A stretch of 64,000 nt of DNA from contig NZ_CAJQYY010000014.1 in NCBI RefSeq assembly GCF_907164575.1, positions 1 through 64,000 on the forward strand. The letters run 5' to 3'. A program made the translations under genes and the position numbers. Shown in pieces: positions 1-9,097 of the stretch; positions within the stretch are counted from its first letter, which is position 1, and the number at the start of each line of letters is the position of its first letter. The notes below the pieces were generated by a model, which was not told the DNA's origin, made no database searches, and saw only the letters and a list, made by a program, of their open reading frames with translations. This stretch comes from Paraburkholderia gardini (lineage in GTDB: Bacteria; Pseudomonadota; Gammaproteobacteria; Burkholderiales; Burkholderiaceae).

Positions 1-47
1 GGGCGCGCCCCCCCCCCGCTTCGTTTCGACACCGGAAACCCACCCTG

Positions 48-1073
48 ATGCGTCGCGCGTTGGTAATCGCACCGAACTGGATCGGTGACGCATTGATGGC
101 GCAGCCGCTGTTTTCGCGGCTCGTGAAACTGCATCCGCGCATCGCGATCGATGCAGTCGCGCCCAGCTGGGTCGCGCCCGTGCTCGAACGCATGCCTGAG
201 ATTCGCGACGTCTACGCCACCGATCTCGCGCATGGCAAGCTGCAGATGCTGCGCCGCTGGCAGCTCGCGAGCGACCTGCGCGACGTCGGCTATGACGCCG
301 CCTACGTACTGCCGAATTCACTGAAGTCGGCGCTGATTCCGTGGATGGCGGGCATCGGGCTGCGCATCGGCTATACCGGCGAGAGCCGTTATGGCCTGCT
401 GAACGTGCGTCATGCGAATCCGCGCAAGGACGAGCGTCCGCCGATGGTCGGCCAGTACACCGCGCTCGCTTATACGCCGGGCGCAAAAGTGCCCGGCGAC
501 CTGCCGATGCCGCGCCTCGACGCCGACCTGAACGAGGCGTCGCGCGTGTCGGCGCGCTTCAATCTGGATACGCGCGTGCCGCTGGTCGTGTTCTGCCCGG
601 GGGCCGAATACGGCCCGGCCAAGCGCTGGCCGCCCGAGCATTTCGCCGCGCTCGCGAAGATGATCGGCCAGTCGTTTCCCTACACGCAGATCGTCGCGCT
701 CGGTTCGCCGAAAGACGCGCCGATTGCGCAGGCCATTGCGGACCGCGCGTCGAACGTGCGCAACCTGTGCGGCCAGACCGCGCTCGGCGAGGCGTGCGCG
801 CTGATCTCGCGGGCGAGCGCCGTCGTCACCAACGATTCCGGGCTGATGCACGTCGCGGCCGCGCTGCGCCGGCCGCTGGTGGCCGTCTACGGCTCGACCG
901 ATCCGCGCCACACCCCGCCCCTGTCAGAGCTCGCGAAGGTACAATGGCTGCATCTCGAATGTAGCCCCTGCTTCCAGCGCGAGTGCCCGCTCGGCCATCT
1001 GAACTGCCTGCGGCAGCTCAGCGCGGAACAGGTCTTCGATGACCTGCGCGGCATGCTGGTCGCGCAACGCTAG
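48..1073 (+). CDS. waaF: ADP-heptose:LPS heptosyltransferase II
   Basis: This 341-residue glycosyltransferase family 9 protein adds the second heptose to the lipopolysaccharide inner core, using ADP-heptose at the inner face of the cytoplasmic membrane. The N-terminus (RRALVIAPNWIGDALMAQPL) is the family signature. The C-terminal half carries the nucleotide-sugar region, with VTNDSGLMHVAAALRRPLVAVYGSTDP (split here only as a recognisable block around residues 262-284) and the usual Cys-containing end (CSPCFQRECPLGHLNCL). Length is normal. A purine-rich GGAAAC stretch precedes the ATG. It lies alone at the window edge, 178 bases before the next gene, so its own operon may extend leftward out of view. 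Confidence 0.93.
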   Translation: MRRALVIAPNWIGDALMAQPLFSRLVKLHPRIAIDAVAPSWVAPVLERMPEIRDVYATDLAHGKLQMLRRWQLASDLRDVGYDAAYVLPNSLKSALIPWMAGIGLRIGYTGESRYGLLNVRHANPRKDERPPMVGQYTALAYTPGAKVPGDLPMPRLDADLNEASRVSARFNLDTRVPLVVFCPGAEYGPAKRWPPEHFAALAKMIGQSFPYTQIVALGSPKDAPIAQAIADRASNVRNLCGQTALGEACALISRASAVVTNDSGLMHVAAALRRPLVAVYGSTDPRHTPPLSELAKVQWLHLECSPCFQRECPLGHLNCLRQLSAEQVFDDLRGMLVAQR

Positions 1074-1251
1074 AACCGTCTGATCGCCATACGCATGCTT
1101 CATCGCGTCATGTCCGCGCCTCACGGCGCGGACATCCTCGCGGAAGTCCCATTCGTTCATGCACGCCGGGGCACTGCCGCTGACTGTCGAGCCGTTCCGA
1201 AGACGCACCCGGACACGCAACCGCGCGCCGCGCACAAGAGACTGACGAGCC

Positions 1252-1698
1252 ATGCCACGTTTTGCCCACATCTTCGAAGCCGCCGCCGACACGCTCAACG
1301 CCTGGTATCAGGCCATCGCCGAGGCCAACATCGACAGCTTGATGGGCCTGTGGATCGACGAGGAATTCGTCAGCTGTATCTGGGCGGACGGCTCGCACCT
1401 GCATGGCCTCGAAAGCATCCGCGCGGGCCTGTCCGTGCAGCTCGAAATGAATCCGGTGTCGATCGAGCCGCTCGATATCCGCGTCTACGACAGTCTTGGC
1501 ACCGTGGTCTACGCGATTGCGGAAGCGCACCGGCCGGTCGATCCGGCCGCCACGCCCACGATGGTCTTCGCCACCTACGTGATGGTTCACGAGCGCGGCG
1601 AATGGTGCATCGCGCACATTCACGCGAGCCCGATGCCCGACACCGCCGCGAGCCAGTTCGCGGCCAAGATGCGGCGCGGACAGGGATCGCTGCACTGA
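1252..1698 (+). CDS. NTF2-like (SnoaL-type) small protein
   Basis: The 148-residue protein has the cone-fold pattern of NTF2/SnoaL-like proteins: an N-terminal helix (ADTLNAWYQAIAEANIDSLMGLW) followed by alternating strands such as FVSCIWADGSHLHGLESI and ending in TYVMVHERGEWCIAHIHASPMP. Such proteins bind small ligands or act as isomerases or hydratases; no specific substrate can be read from the sequence. It has no signal peptide. It is followed 57 bases later by a YheT-type hydrolase on the same strand, so co-transcription is plausible. Confidence 0.75.
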   Translation: MPRFAHIFEAAADTLNAWYQAIAEANIDSLMGLWIDEEFVSCIWADGSHLHGLESIRAGLSVQLEMNPVSIEPLDIRVYDSLGTVVYAIAEAHRPVDPAATPTMVFATYVMVHERGEWCIAHIHASPMPDTAASQFAAKMRRGQGSLH

Positions 1699-1755
1699 CG
1701 CTGCCTGTTTTTCCTGCCGCTCCTGCTTTTCCGTTTTTTCGATCTGGCTGCTGGT

Positions 1756-2838
1756 ATGAGTACGACGCATAACAAGAACGGTTCGGATACGTCGCCTGTC
1801 GAGGACGTCGCGCAACGGCTCGCCGACCTGCGCTATCGCGCACCGCTGTGGCTGCCGAACAGCCACGTTCAGACCATCGTTCCCGCGCTTTTCGCTCGCG
1901 TGCCGGCCGTCGCCTACCGGCGCGAACGCTGGGACACGCCCGATGGCGACTTCATCGAACTCGACTGGCTGAAGCGCGAACCTTCATCGGCTGCACGCAC
2001 GCACGATGGCACCGCGCCCCTCCTCGCTTCCGACGACAAAACGCCACTGTTCGTGCTGTTTCACGGCCTGGAAGGCAGTTCCGCATCGCATTACGCGCGC
2101 GCGCTGATGGCCGGCGCGCGCGATCGCGGATGGCATGGCGTCGTGCCGCATTTTCGTAGCTGCAGCGGCACGCTGAACCTGCTGCCGCGCTTCTATCATC
2201 TCGCCGACAGCAATGAAGTCGACTGGGTGCTGCGACGTCTGCGCGGCATGCATCGCGGGCCGATCGTCGCGGCAGGCGTTTCGCTTGGCGGCAACGTGCT
2301 GCTGCGCTGGCTGGGCGAACGCGGGCAGGATGCATCGTTTGTCTCGGCGGCGGCGGCGATTTCCGCGCCGCTCGACGTGCACGCCGGTGGACGCGCACTG
2401 TCGCAAGGTTTCGGCAAGGTGTACACGCGCAGCTTCCTGAAGACGCTGAAGCTGAAAGCGGACCAGAAGCTCGCGCAATACCCCGGCCTGTTCGATCGTC
2501 ACGCGATGCTCGCGAGCCGCACGATGTACGAGTTCGACAATGTCGTGACCGCGCCGCTGCACGGCTTTCGCGATGCCGACGACTACTGGACGCGCGCGAC
2601 AACGAGCCCGCTGCTGCCGGACATCACCGTGCCGACGCTCGTGCTGAATGCGCGCAACGACCCGTTCCTGCCGGGCTCGGTGCTACCCTCGCGCCATGAG
2701 GTGTCGGCGTCGGTGGAACTGGACCAGCCGGATCACGGCGGCCACGTCGGCTTCATGACCGGGCCGTTCCCAGGCCGCATCGACTGGCTCGCGCAGCGCG
2801 TTTTCGGCTATCTCTCACCCTTCGCCCATCATGGATGA
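1756..2838 (+). CDS. YheT family alpha/beta hydrolase
   Basis: This 360-residue alpha/beta hydrolase belongs to the YheT/EMB8 group of putative esterases. The opening YRAPLWLPNSHVQTIVPALF is typical of the family. FHGLEGSSASHYARAL follows (oxyanion region), then the nucleophile elbow GVSLGGN (Ser in GxSxGG), an acid in LNARNDPF and the catalytic His in DHGGHVGFM near the C-terminus. No signal peptide is visible, so it should be cytoplasmic. Substrate is unknown for most members. The 3' end overlaps the next gene by 8 bases, which argues for translational coupling. Confidence 0.88.
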   Translation: MSTTHNKNGSDTSPVEDVAQRLADLRYRAPLWLPNSHVQTIVPALFARVPAVAYRRERWDTPDGDFIELDWLKREPSSAARTHDGTAPLLASDDKTPLFVLFHGLEGSSASHYARALMAGARDRGWHGVVPHFRSCSGTLNLLPRFYHLADSNEVDWVLRRLRGMHRGPIVAAGVSLGGNVLLRWLGERGQDASFVSAAAAISAPLDVHAGGRALSQGFGKVYTRSFLKTLKLKADQKLAQYPGLFDRHAMLASRTMYEFDNVVTAPLHGFRDADDYWTRATTSPLLPDITVPTLVLNARNDPFLPGSVLPSRHEVSASVELDQPDHGGHVGFMTGPFPGRIDWLAQRVFGYLSPFAHHG

Positions 2839-3448
2839 CATCGTCAGGCAGGCCCTCGTCAAATGGCCGAACGTGCCGCATTGCACGGGCTGGCTGCTGC
2901 TCGACCGGCGCGGCAACTGGCGCATGCGCGACGAGGCCGCGCAGGCCCAGGGTGCGCCCGGCGCGCCGATCCGTCATGAGGCGCTGCTGGGGTTCATTCA
3001 CCGCAACTACGAAGCCGACGCACACGGGCAGTGGTTCTTCCAGAACGGCCCGCAACGCGTGTACGTGGAACTGGTCTACACACCGTGGATCGTACGGCTG
3101 GCCGTCGATGCAAACGGCGCGCTGACGCTCACCGATCAGGCGGGCGGCACGTTCACGCCCACTGCCGCATGGCTCGACGACGAAGGCGGCATCCTGTTCA
3201 CCGAGGCGGCGACCGGCGAGGGGAAACAGCCGCGCGTGGCCGCGTTGCACGACCATGATCTCGATCTGTTCTCGGAACACGCCGAAATCACCGACGATGG
3301 CCGGAGCGGCGCATTCCACTGGCGTTCCGACGTGACCTTGCCGCTGCAAGCCATCCCGCGCGCGGACGTCGCGGCGCGCTTTGGCTTCGTCGCGAGCCCC
3401 GCGGCGCAGGCAGCGCAAGCCGCCGAAGCGTCCGGCGACCGCGCCTGA
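2831..3448 (+). CDS. conserved hypothetical protein (DUF2946/DUF2944-type, unassigned)
   Basis: The 205-residue soluble protein begins MDDIVRQALVKWPNVPHCTG and contains WLLLDRRGNWRM, a conserved central WFFQNGPQRVYVELVYTPWI and a C-terminal Ala-rich tail. It has no signal peptide or membrane segment. I recognise it as a protein commonly found beside the YheT hydrolase in Burkholderiaceae; I believe it belongs to a DUF29xx family but cannot confirm the number. It overlaps the hydrolase gene by 8 bases, so the two are probably made together. Confidence 0.7.
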   Translation: MDDIVRQALVKWPNVPHCTGWLLLDRRGNWRMRDEAAQAQGAPGAPIRHEALLGFIHRNYEADAHGQWFFQNGPQRVYVELVYTPWIVRLAVDANGALTLTDQAGGTFTPTAAWLDDEGGILFTEAATGEGKQPRVAALHDHDLDLFSEHAEITDDGRSGAFHWRSDVTLPLQAIPRADVAARFGFVASPAAQAAQAAEASGDRA

Positions 3449-3453
3449 GCGCC

Positions 3454-5154
3454 CTATCCGCGATTCTTGTCGTCTTCGCGCTCTTCCTTGTAACGCGCCT
3501 CGAAGTCGTGCAGACGCGCGTCGATCGTCGACAGTTCGTAGTAACCGGCGGTCTTGATGTCGCGCGCTTCTTTCAACTGACGGATCGCCGATGGCCACGC
3601 CCCCTCCAGCGCGAACTTCTCCGCGAGCGCGCGATGCTGTGTGAGCGCGTCGCCGGTGCCGACGCTCGCCTGCGCGAGATAGCGCCACCATAACGGCTGT
3701 TGCGGGTCGCTACGCGTTTCCTTGTACGCGAGCGCCTGGGCATCGGCGAAGCGGCGGGCGCTGAGCAGCGTCTGCAGCCGCATGTCGATCGCGGCGTGCG
3801 ACGCCGGCCAGCGACGTTGCGCCACTTCGGCGAGACGCACCGCGTCGTCGTTGCGTCCGGCGCGGCGGGCGATATCGACGTCCAGCACGTCGAGGCTCGG
3901 CGAGCTGCGGGCAGCGACACCCTCGCTGTGTCCGGTCGCGCAGAAGGCCTTGCGCGACGCGGCAAGCGACGCAGCCGCATCGTCGTAGCGCTCGAGCAGC
4001 ATTTGCGCGAACGCGATGCCATACCAGTTCGCCGCGACGTTCAGCGCGGTTTTGTCCTCGATCTCGGCGCGCATCCGGGAGATTTCGTCGGCGTAGTCGC
4101 TACGCGAGCGGTCCTGCAGCACACGCGCCCGGGCACGCACAAATCCATATTCCGGCGACTGACGCGGCTGGCGATACGGCGAGCGGCGCGCGCGGTCTTC
4201 CATGTCGGCGATGCGCTCGACGGTCAGCGGATGCGTGCGCGCGTAGACCGGAATGCCGGCGTCGCCCATCGACGCGCGGTCGAGCCTGCCGAAGAACGTC
4301 GGCATCGCGTACGGGTCGTAGCCCGCGCCCGCCAGCATCTGGAAACCGACGCGGTCCGCCTCGTGCTCCGCAGCGCGCGAGAACTTCAGCTGGGTGTCGA
4401 CCGCATAGGCCTGGCCGCCCATCACAATCGCGCCGCCGAGATCGCCGCTATGAGCGACGACGCCCGCGAGAATGCCGAGCAGCATCGCGGCGAGCGCGGC
4501 GTAGCCGGTGCGCTCGCCAGCACTGATCATGCGCGCGATGTGCCGCTGCAGCACGTGTCCCATTTCGTGGCCGATCACGGACGCGAGTTCGGATTCCGTC
4601 TGCGTCGTGACAATCAGGCCCGTGTTCACGCCGATGAATCCGCCCGGCAGCGAAAACGCGTTGATCTGCGCGTCGCGCATCGCGAAGAGGTCGAAATCCG
4701 GCTGGTAACCGCCGATGTAAAGCGCCGTGGCCGCCGCCGACAGTTTCGCGGAAACCGAATTCAGGTAGTCGCGCATGAGCCAGTCGTCGAGATAATCGGG
4801 GTCGGCACGCACTTCGCGCATCACGCGCTCGCCGAGCTTGCGCTCGGCTTGCGGCGTGAGCGAGCCGCCGGAGCCGTCGCCGAGATCCGGCAACTGCTGC
4901 GTCAGAAGCGGCGCGTGCAGGCTGACGTTGGCGCCCGGCGTGCCGGCAAACCGGCTCTCGGCGCCGCCGTAAGTGCCGAACACGCCGGGCGCGATATTGT
5001 CGGGAATCAGCGGTGACGTCCAGGACCTGATCGGACCGATTTCGAGCGACGGCGTCTTCGGAGCGGAATTCGATGCGGAAGACTGCGCGAACGCCCCCGA
5101 CGGCGCCGCGAGCGCGATCGAAAGACAGACTGCGAGAAGCCGTTTCAGACGCAT
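3454..5154 (-). CDS. periplasmic M48 metalloprotease with TPR region (BepA-like)
   Basis: The 566-residue protein resembles BepA/YfgC, a periplasmic protease-chaperone that supports outer-membrane protein assembly. The chosen ATG at 5154 gives a clean Sec signal peptide (MRLKRLLAVCLSIALAAPSG then AFA/QS, cleavage near residue 23); the upstream in-frame extension looks non-coding. The zinc site HEMGH is at residues 196-200, with the third ligand in AAEHEAD. FSLPGGFIGVNTGL is the conserved strand before the active site. The C-terminal half is helical with TPR-like content (QMLLERYDDAAASLAASRKAF). It faces moaC across a 266-base gap holding both promoters. Confidence 0.88.
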   Translation of the reverse strand: MRLKRLLAVCLSIALAAPSGAFAQSSASNSAPKTPSLEIGPIRSWTSPLIPDNIAPGVFGTYGGAESRFAGTPGANVSLHAPLLTQQLPDLGDGSGGSLTPQAERKLGERVMREVRADPDYLDDWLMRDYLNSVSAKLSAAATALYIGGYQPDFDLFAMRDAQINAFSLPGGFIGVNTGLIVTTQTESELASVIGHEMGHVLQRHIARMISAGERTGYAALAAMLLGILAGVVAHSGDLGGAIVMGGQAYAVDTQLKFSRAAEHEADRVGFQMLAGAGYDPYAMPTFFGRLDRASMGDAGIPVYARTHPLTVERIADMEDRARRSPYRQPRQSPEYGFVRARARVLQDRSRSDYADEISRMRAEIEDKTALNVAANWYGIAFAQMLLERYDDAAASLAASRKAFCATGHSEGVAARSSPSLDVLDVDIARRAGRNDDAVRLAEVAQRRWPASHAAIDMRLQTLLSARRFADAQALAYKETRSDPQQPLWWRYLAQASVGTGDALTQHRALAEKFALEGAWPSAIRQLKEARDIKTAGYYELSTIDARLHDFEARYKEEREDDKNRG

Positions 5155-5420
5155 TGCGTGATGGGCAAAAGCAAGGTCGGGAACCAGTCGGGCGCTTCGG
5201 CGCGGCGGCGCCGGGCGCGCTTTAATTGTACTCAGTGGCAGGCGGTATCGAGAACCCTGTGCCCGGGAAGTTGCCGCTGCTGTGTCTATACCTGCCGTCG
5301 AGTCTGTGCTCGCGCCGGATTTGAGGCCGGTTGCCCGCAGGACGTGCATGCGCGCAGCGCGAGGCGGACAATCACCGTCGAATGGGCGCTGTTATGATGG
5401 CACCCTTCAGGGAGCCCACC

Positions 5421-5900
5421 ATGACGGAATTGACTCATTTCGACGCAGCTGGCCAGGCGCATATGGTCGACGTCGGCGGCAAGCAGGAGACGAAACGCAT
5501 CGCCATCGCGAGCGGCACGATCCGCATGCTGCCCGCGACGTTCGCGCTGATCCGCGACGGCAACGCGAAAAAAGGCGATGTGATTGGCATCGCGCGCATC
5601 GCGGCGATCCAGGGCGCGAAGCGTACCGCCGACCTGATCCCGCTCTGCCATCCGCTTGCGCTGACGCGTGTCGCCGTCGACTTCACGCTCGACGACGCGC
5701 TACCCGGCGTGCACTGCACCGTGCAGGTGGAAACGCTCGGGCGCACCGGCGTGGAGATGGAAGCGCTGACGGCCGTGCAGATCGGTCTTTTGACCGTGTA
5801 TGACATGTGCAAGGCCGTCGACCGCGGCATGACCATCACCGATGTGAAAGTGCTGGAGAAGCATGGGGGGAAGTCGGGGGACTGGGTGGCGAACCCTTAA
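5421..5900 (+). CDS. moaC: cyclic pyranopterin monophosphate synthase
   Basis: MoaC converts the 3',8-cyclo-GTP made by MoaA into cyclic pyranopterin monophosphate, an early step of molybdenum cofactor synthesis. The 159-residue length is standard. Family blocks are [38 protein letters not shown] and the C-terminal [20 protein letters not shown], which contains the catalytic Lys and Asp residues. The ATG at 5421 follows an AGGGAG ribosome site; further upstream in-frame codons look non-coding. No other moa genes are adjacent. Confidence 0.95.
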   Translation: MTELTHFDAAGQAHMVDVGGKQETKRIAIASGTIRMLPATFALIRDGNAKKGDVIGIARIAAIQGAKRTADLIPLCHPLALTRVAVDFTLDDALPGVHCTVQVETLGRTGVEMEALTAVQIGLLTVYDMCKAVDRGMTITDVKVLEKHGGKSGDWVANP

Positions 5901-5903
5901 CCT

Positions 5904-6965
5904 TCACGCCCGCGCTTCGAGCACGAGATTGAACGGCGTCTCCGTCGCGCGACGGAACTGCGTGAAGCCGCCCTTCGTCACCACGTCGCGCAGTCTCGCT
6001 TCGCCGGCCTGCGCGCCGAGCCCCATCTGTCCTTCCTGCGCGAACGACGCCGGCGTGCAGATCATCGCCGATGCCGAATAGAAAATGCGTCCGACGGGAT
6101 TCATGTTGTCGGCGGCGTTGTCGTTGGCGAACGGCTCGACGATCATCCACGTGCCGCCCGGCTTCAGCGACTGCCGCACATGCGCGGCCGCGCCCACCGG
6201 ATCGCCCATGTCGTGCAGACAGTCGAAGAACGCGACGAGGTCGTAGTCGTTACCCGGGAACTCCTTCGCGGGCGCGACTTCGAACGTGACGCGATCGCGC
6301 ACGCCTGCGTCCCCTGCTAGCTGACGTGCACGTTGAATCGACGGCTCGTGATAATCGAAGCCGACGAACGTCGCCTCGGGATACGCCTGCGCCATCAGCA
6401 CCGTCGACGCGCCGTGCCCGCAGCCGACATCCGCGACTTTCGCGCCGCCCGCCTTCAGCTTCGCCTCGACGCCATCGAGCGCGGGTATCCACGCGCTGAC
6501 GAGATTCGCCGCGTAGCCAGGACGGAAGAACCGCTCGGTGCCGCGAAAGAGCGAATGATCGTGCTGGTGCCAGCCGAAGCCAAGCCCGGTGCGAAACGTG
6601 CCTTCGAGTTTATGGATGTCGCGAAACATCGATTCGGCTATCTGGAAGAAACCCGGCACGAACACTGGACTCGTCTCATCGGCGAAACACATCGCCTGTT
6701 CGTCTTCGAGTTCGAAGGCATCCGCGGCAGCGTCGTAACGAAGAAAGCCGGCGGCCGCCTGGGCAAGCAGCCATTCACGCACGTAGCGCCCGTTGACCTG
6801 CGCAGATTCGGCGACCTGCCCGGCGGTCATCGGTCCCTGCCCCGCCATCGCCTTGTAGAGACCCAGCCGGTCACCCAGCAGGATCAGCGGCGCTGAAGCA
6901 ACCGCGCCAAATTCGCCCACCATCCGCCCCATGAAATTCTGCAGCTTGTCCTGATCGATCTGCAT
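5904..6965 (-). CDS. class I SAM-dependent methyltransferase with winged-helix N-domain
   Basis: The 353-residue protein has a winged-helix dimerisation domain (residues 15-90: LGLYKAMAGQGPMTAGQVAE, REWLLAQAAAGFLRYD) followed by a Rossmann methyltransferase domain with SAM motif I VADVGCGHGAS at about 177-187 and the acidic FVGFDYHEPSIQRAR. The C-terminal block includes RDVVTKGGFTQFRRATETPFNLVLEAR. This architecture is common in small-molecule O- or C-methyltransferases of unknown substrate. Its 3' end is 3 bases from the end of moaC, so the two genes converge. Confidence 0.85.
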   Translation of the reverse strand: MQIDQDKLQNFMGRMVGEFGAVASAPLILLGDRLGLYKAMAGQGPMTAGQVAESAQVNGRYVREWLLAQAAAGFLRYDAAADAFELEDEQAMCFADETSPVFVPGFFQIAESMFRDIHKLEGTFRTGLGFGWHQHDHSLFRGTERFFRPGYAANLVSAWIPALDGVEAKLKAGGAKVADVGCGHGASTVLMAQAYPEATFVGFDYHEPSIQRARQLAGDAGVRDRVTFEVAPAKEFPGNDYDLVAFFDCLHDMGDPVGAAAHVRQSLKPGGTWMIVEPFANDNAADNMNPVGRIFYSASAMICTPASFAQEGQMGLGAQAGEARLRDVVTKGGFTQFRRATETPFNLVLEARA

Positions 6966-7150
6966 GACTGGTCTCCCGTTCGAGTTAAAAATGAAACGGG
7001 CATGGCGCGGGGAAATTGAATGGCTACGATACCTTCCACTTTCGAGGCGCTCGCTCGGTATCGAAAAGTATAGGTTTGCAGCAGGAAGTTGAAAGGCGTT
7101 TCACCGGCGCGCGCATTGCACGTGCGCGCCCGGTCAATGTATTAACGACA

Positions 7151-8944
7151 TCACTCGTCGTCGGATTCGTCATCCTGATTGATGTCCCTGGGCGGCATGC
7201 CGTACTTCTTCATGAGCTCGGCCTTGAAGCCGGAAAGCATCTTCTGGTCGTCGCAAAGATCATACAGATAGCCGAGTTGCGACGGCCAGTCCTTCAACTC
7301 CTGCGCGAAGATTTTCAGACGCTCGACCGTATCGAATGCGGCGTCGGTGTCGCCATTCAACGCCTGCAACACGGCATAGCGACGCAGCACCGTCTCGCCC
7401 GGCAACAACGCGAGCGCCTGCTTGTGCATCGCCAGCTTGTGCGGCAGGTTCTGCGCGTTCATCGGCAACAACGTTGCCATGCCGTATTCGCCCCACGCCT
7501 GGAACAGGAACGACGGGTCCGTTCGATACTCCTCGGCCGGATGTTTGCCGTAGTACAGCACTTCGGCGCGCGCGTAGTCGCGATACACCGGATAGAGCGA
7601 CGCGAGTCCGACGAAAACCACGAGCGCATAGATACCGAATGCCGCGCCCTGCGGCCCACGCAACGGCTTCGTTTCAAGCAGGCCGAAAACGAACATCGCC
7701 GGCAGCAGGAAAAACATGTATTGCTGCGGATACTCGACAAGCGCGTGCATCACCAGCACACCGATCATCGCCAGCCCGAAAATGCGCGCCGCCGTATGCG
7801 GCGCGCGCACGACGCGGATCAGCCAGCTCACCAGACCGATGACGACAATCGCGGCACCGAGCAGGCCCGTCTTCGCGAGCAGATCGATAAAAATATCGTG
7901 CGAGTTATTGGCGATTTCCACGCCGCCGAGTGTCTTCGCCAGATCGAACTGATAGCGCGGAAACTCACCCCAACCGACGCCCATCAGCGGATGCATCCTG
8001 AACATCGTCCAGCCGTACTTCCACAGCGCGAGACGCGGTGCGATCTGACCGGCGTCCTGCATCCGCTCGGCCGCCGACTGCGCGAGATCGAGCTGATAAC
8101 GCACGTTCGCCCAACGGATCGCCGCGTTGACGACGACGAAGAGCGTCGCCAGCGCAACTGGAATCAGCCACGCGCGGTCGCTGCGCTTGCCTGTCCCGCG
8201 CTCCAGCGGCTCGCTGCGTCGCCCGGCAAACGCCATCCAGAACCCGGCCACGACGATCACGCCCATCTGCAGCCACGGCCCGCGCGATACCGTCAACGCG
8301 AGCCCGGCGCTGAAAATCGTCGAGACGACAACCCACAGCACGAGATTCAGACGCCGCGTCTGCACCAGATACAACGCACCGGCCATCGCGAACGCGATGT
8401 ATGTCGCGAGGTGATTGGCCTGCGCCATGTTGCCGAACGGACGGCGATCGATCGTGATGTTGTACGCCACCACGAGCGGCGTGACCTTCGCCTCCAGATG
8501 AAACAGTTGCACGACCTGGCAGAACACCGCGAACAGTCCGCCGACGATCAGCGCCGCAGCCATCCAGCGCAACGTCGTCTCGCTCAGGTTCGCGCGCGTG
8601 AAGCCATAGCCCGCGTGGGTCGCCATGAACGCAGCCAGCAGGAACCCGGCGCCGAGCCAGTTCATCGACGGTTGCGCAACCGGCAGCGCAAACGACTGCA
8701 GAACCAGCACAAGACCGAATGCAAGCGGCACGAGCGCGACAACCGGAGAGGCGAACGCAACACGCGGCCGCGCGCTGCTGACCAGCAGCACGACAGCGGC
8801 GCCCGTCAGCAGATACAGCGAGAGTGCGGTGAACTCGGCATAGAACGTCGGAATCGGATACGTGTGATTGACCACGGCATACGGCAGGGTCAACGCAAGA
8901 GCCAGCAGGACGAGAGACAGATAGCGCGCGAATGGGGTGGGCAT
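7151..8944 (-). CDS. pglL: PglL-type O-oligosaccharyltransferase (Wzy_C family)
   Basis: The 597-residue polytopic inner-membrane enzyme transfers a lipid-linked glycan to serine or threonine of periplasmic proteins. The N-terminus carries the PglL_A signature (NHTYPIPTFYAEFTAL). The Wzy_C core includes RRPFGNMAQANHLATYI, LTVSRGPWLQ, GVGWGEFPRY and the catalytic-loop NNSHDIFIDLLAKTGLLG with its conserved His. About 11-13 hydrophobic segments precede a soluble Wzy_C_2-like tail (QAWGEYGMATLLPMNAQNLP onward) ending in an acidic stretch. WaaL O-antigen ligases share the core but lack the N-terminal signature and this tail. The gene lies downstream of a type IV pilin on the same strand, 153 bases apart, suggesting that the pilin is a substrate. 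Confidence 0.88.
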   Translation of the reverse strand: MPTPFARYLSLVLLALALTLPYAVVNHTYPIPTFYAEFTALSLYLLTGAAVVLLVSSARPRVAFASPVVALVPLAFGLVLVLQSFALPVAQPSMNWLGAGFLLAAFMATHAGYGFTRANLSETTLRWMAAALIVGGLFAVFCQVVQLFHLEAKVTPLVVAYNITIDRRPFGNMAQANHLATYIAFAMAGALYLVQTRRLNLVLWVVVSTIFSAGLALTVSRGPWLQMGVIVVAGFWMAFAGRRSEPLERGTGKRSDRAWLIPVALATLFVVVNAAIRWANVRYQLDLAQSAAERMQDAGQIAPRLALWKYGWTMFRMHPLMGVGWGEFPRYQFDLAKTLGGVEIANNSHDIFIDLLAKTGLLGAAIVVIGLVSWLIRVVRAPHTAARIFGLAMIGVLVMHALVEYPQQYMFFLLPAMFVFGLLETKPLRGPQGAAFGIYALVVFVGLASLYPVYRDYARAEVLYYGKHPAEEYRTDPSFLFQAWGEYGMATLLPMNAQNLPHKLAMHKQALALLPGETVLRRYAVLQALNGDTDAAFDTVERLKIFAQELKDWPSQLGYLYDLCDDQKMLSGFKAELMKKYGMPPRDINQDDESDDE

Positions 8945-8966
8945 GAGTAACCGGGGGCGTCAGCAA

Positions 8967-9006
8967 CCGGCGCACTATACAAAAAAATCAATGACCTGTG
9001 CGCCGG
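8967..9006. repeat. inverted repeat between pilin and pglL
   Basis: CCGGCGCAC at 8967-8975 is repeated as its exact complement GTGCGCCGG at 8998-9006 with a 22-base A/T-rich spacer. On the minus strand the spacer contains a TATAGT hexamer close to the pglL start. No run of T follows either arm, so this does not look like an intrinsic terminator. It could be an operator around a pglL promoter or an mRNA stem that sets the pilin to pglL ratio. Confidence 0.45.
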
Positions 9007-9097
9007 CTGACCTAAATAACGCCAGATTACAGGGATGTACGCATGCGCCCGCCATTTGTGATCCCGTGCGTCGCTACACCCGTATCCACGTTCGTCG

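Noticed and set aside
7016..8950. A 644-codon open frame on the plus strand
   Set aside because: It is antisense to pglL, very rich in Arg, His and Gln, and has no domain; long shadow frames are expected in GC-rich DNA.
8949..9097. Separate small gene between pilin and pglL
   Set aside because: Frames here are shadows of the two flanking genes and show no start signal.
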